A DNA stretch of 64,000 bases from Croceibacterium soli (GTDB lineage: Bacteria > Pseudomonadota > Alphaproteobacteria > Sphingomonadales > Sphingomonadaceae): NCBI RefSeq assembly GCF_009828065.1, contig NZ_WTYK01000008.1, forward strand, positions 99,572 to 163,571, in the 5' to 3' direction. The notes beneath the pieces were generated by a model that made no database searches, was not told the origin of the DNA, and worked only from the letters and a program-made list of their open reading frames with translations. The position numbers and the translations under genes are program-made. This document shows positions 63,982 through 64,000 of the stretch, one piece after another; position 1 is the stretch's first letter, and the number at the start of each line of letters is the position of its first letter.

Positions 63982-64000
63982 ACGAGAGTGGAGCTAGGAC

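Overview
The window is GC-rich chromosomal DNA with tightly packed genes, many 4-nt ATGA/GTGA start-stop overlaps and frequent GTG/TTG starts. The gene content (three TonB-dependent receptors, FecI-like sigma remnant, HWE/HisKA_2-type kinase, ectABCD-ask cluster, DUF6356, M28/DUF885 peptidases with signal peptides) and a palindromic repeat family with CCCTGAA/TTCAGGG hairpins suggest an alphaproteobacterium of the Sphingomonadales (Sphingomonadaceae/Erythrobacteraceae type). This taxonomic call is inference from content, not a phylogeny. Two copies of the repeat, in opposite orientation, lie near the two ends of the window (945-1035 and 63844-63981).

Layout. 1-3.4 kb: end of a GT4 glycosyltransferase, a small membrane protein, rarA, an RNase H-fold protein and tRNA-Thr(UGU). 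3.4-8.3 kb: an ECF sigma factor broken next to the tRNA, a GAF-histidine kinase, a poorly coding stretch, a 2OG-Fe(II)-oxygenase-like protein and nhaA. 8.3-17.4 kb: envelope and ion homeostasis: a class A beta-lactamase-fold protein lacking the Glu166 equivalent, a PBP1A-type bifunctional enzyme, an L,D-transpeptidase, DUF421, GST, OmpA-like lipoprotein, CPA antiporter, DUF202. 17.4-27.5 kb: osmoadaptation block ectR / ectABCD-ask-MFS-MFS and a convergent BCCT betaine-type transporter; a double palindrome overlaps the predicted ectA promoter. 27.6-32.7 kb: Fur-box-preceded siderophore uptake operon (PepSY membrane protein, small membrane protein, TonB receptor) and a SulP transporter. 32.9-43.7 kb: a coherent, apparently undescribed catabolic locus: secreted tannase/feruloyl-esterase-family protein, DUF3237 protein, two paralogous MarR regulators, ACMSD-like amidohydrolase, a PQQ- and haem-c-containing dehydrogenase lipoprotein and a large TonB receptor; the two divergent promoter regions share a near-identical 16-17 bp element. 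43.7-52.8 kb: M28 and DUF885 peptidases, then LysR / TonB receptor / Tat-exported sulfatase. 52.8-60 kb: CorA, phosphatidylserine decarboxylase, SLC13-type transporter, a second DUF885-like peptidase and a GAF-GGDEF-EAL protein. 60-64 kb: an orphan zinc-ribbon/HTH protein with a PD-(D/E)XK-like C-terminus that appears to lack one catalytic acid, flanked by palindromes, then an Lrp regulator, DUF6356 protein and a YeiH-type exporter.

How it fits together: salt tolerance (NhaA, CPA antiporter, ectoine/hydroxyectoine synthesis, BCCT uptake), iron uptake, and scavenging of complex plant- or alga-derived organic matter through TonB receptors with dedicated exported hydrolases and oxidases. No CRISPR array, rRNA or complete insertion sequence was seen.
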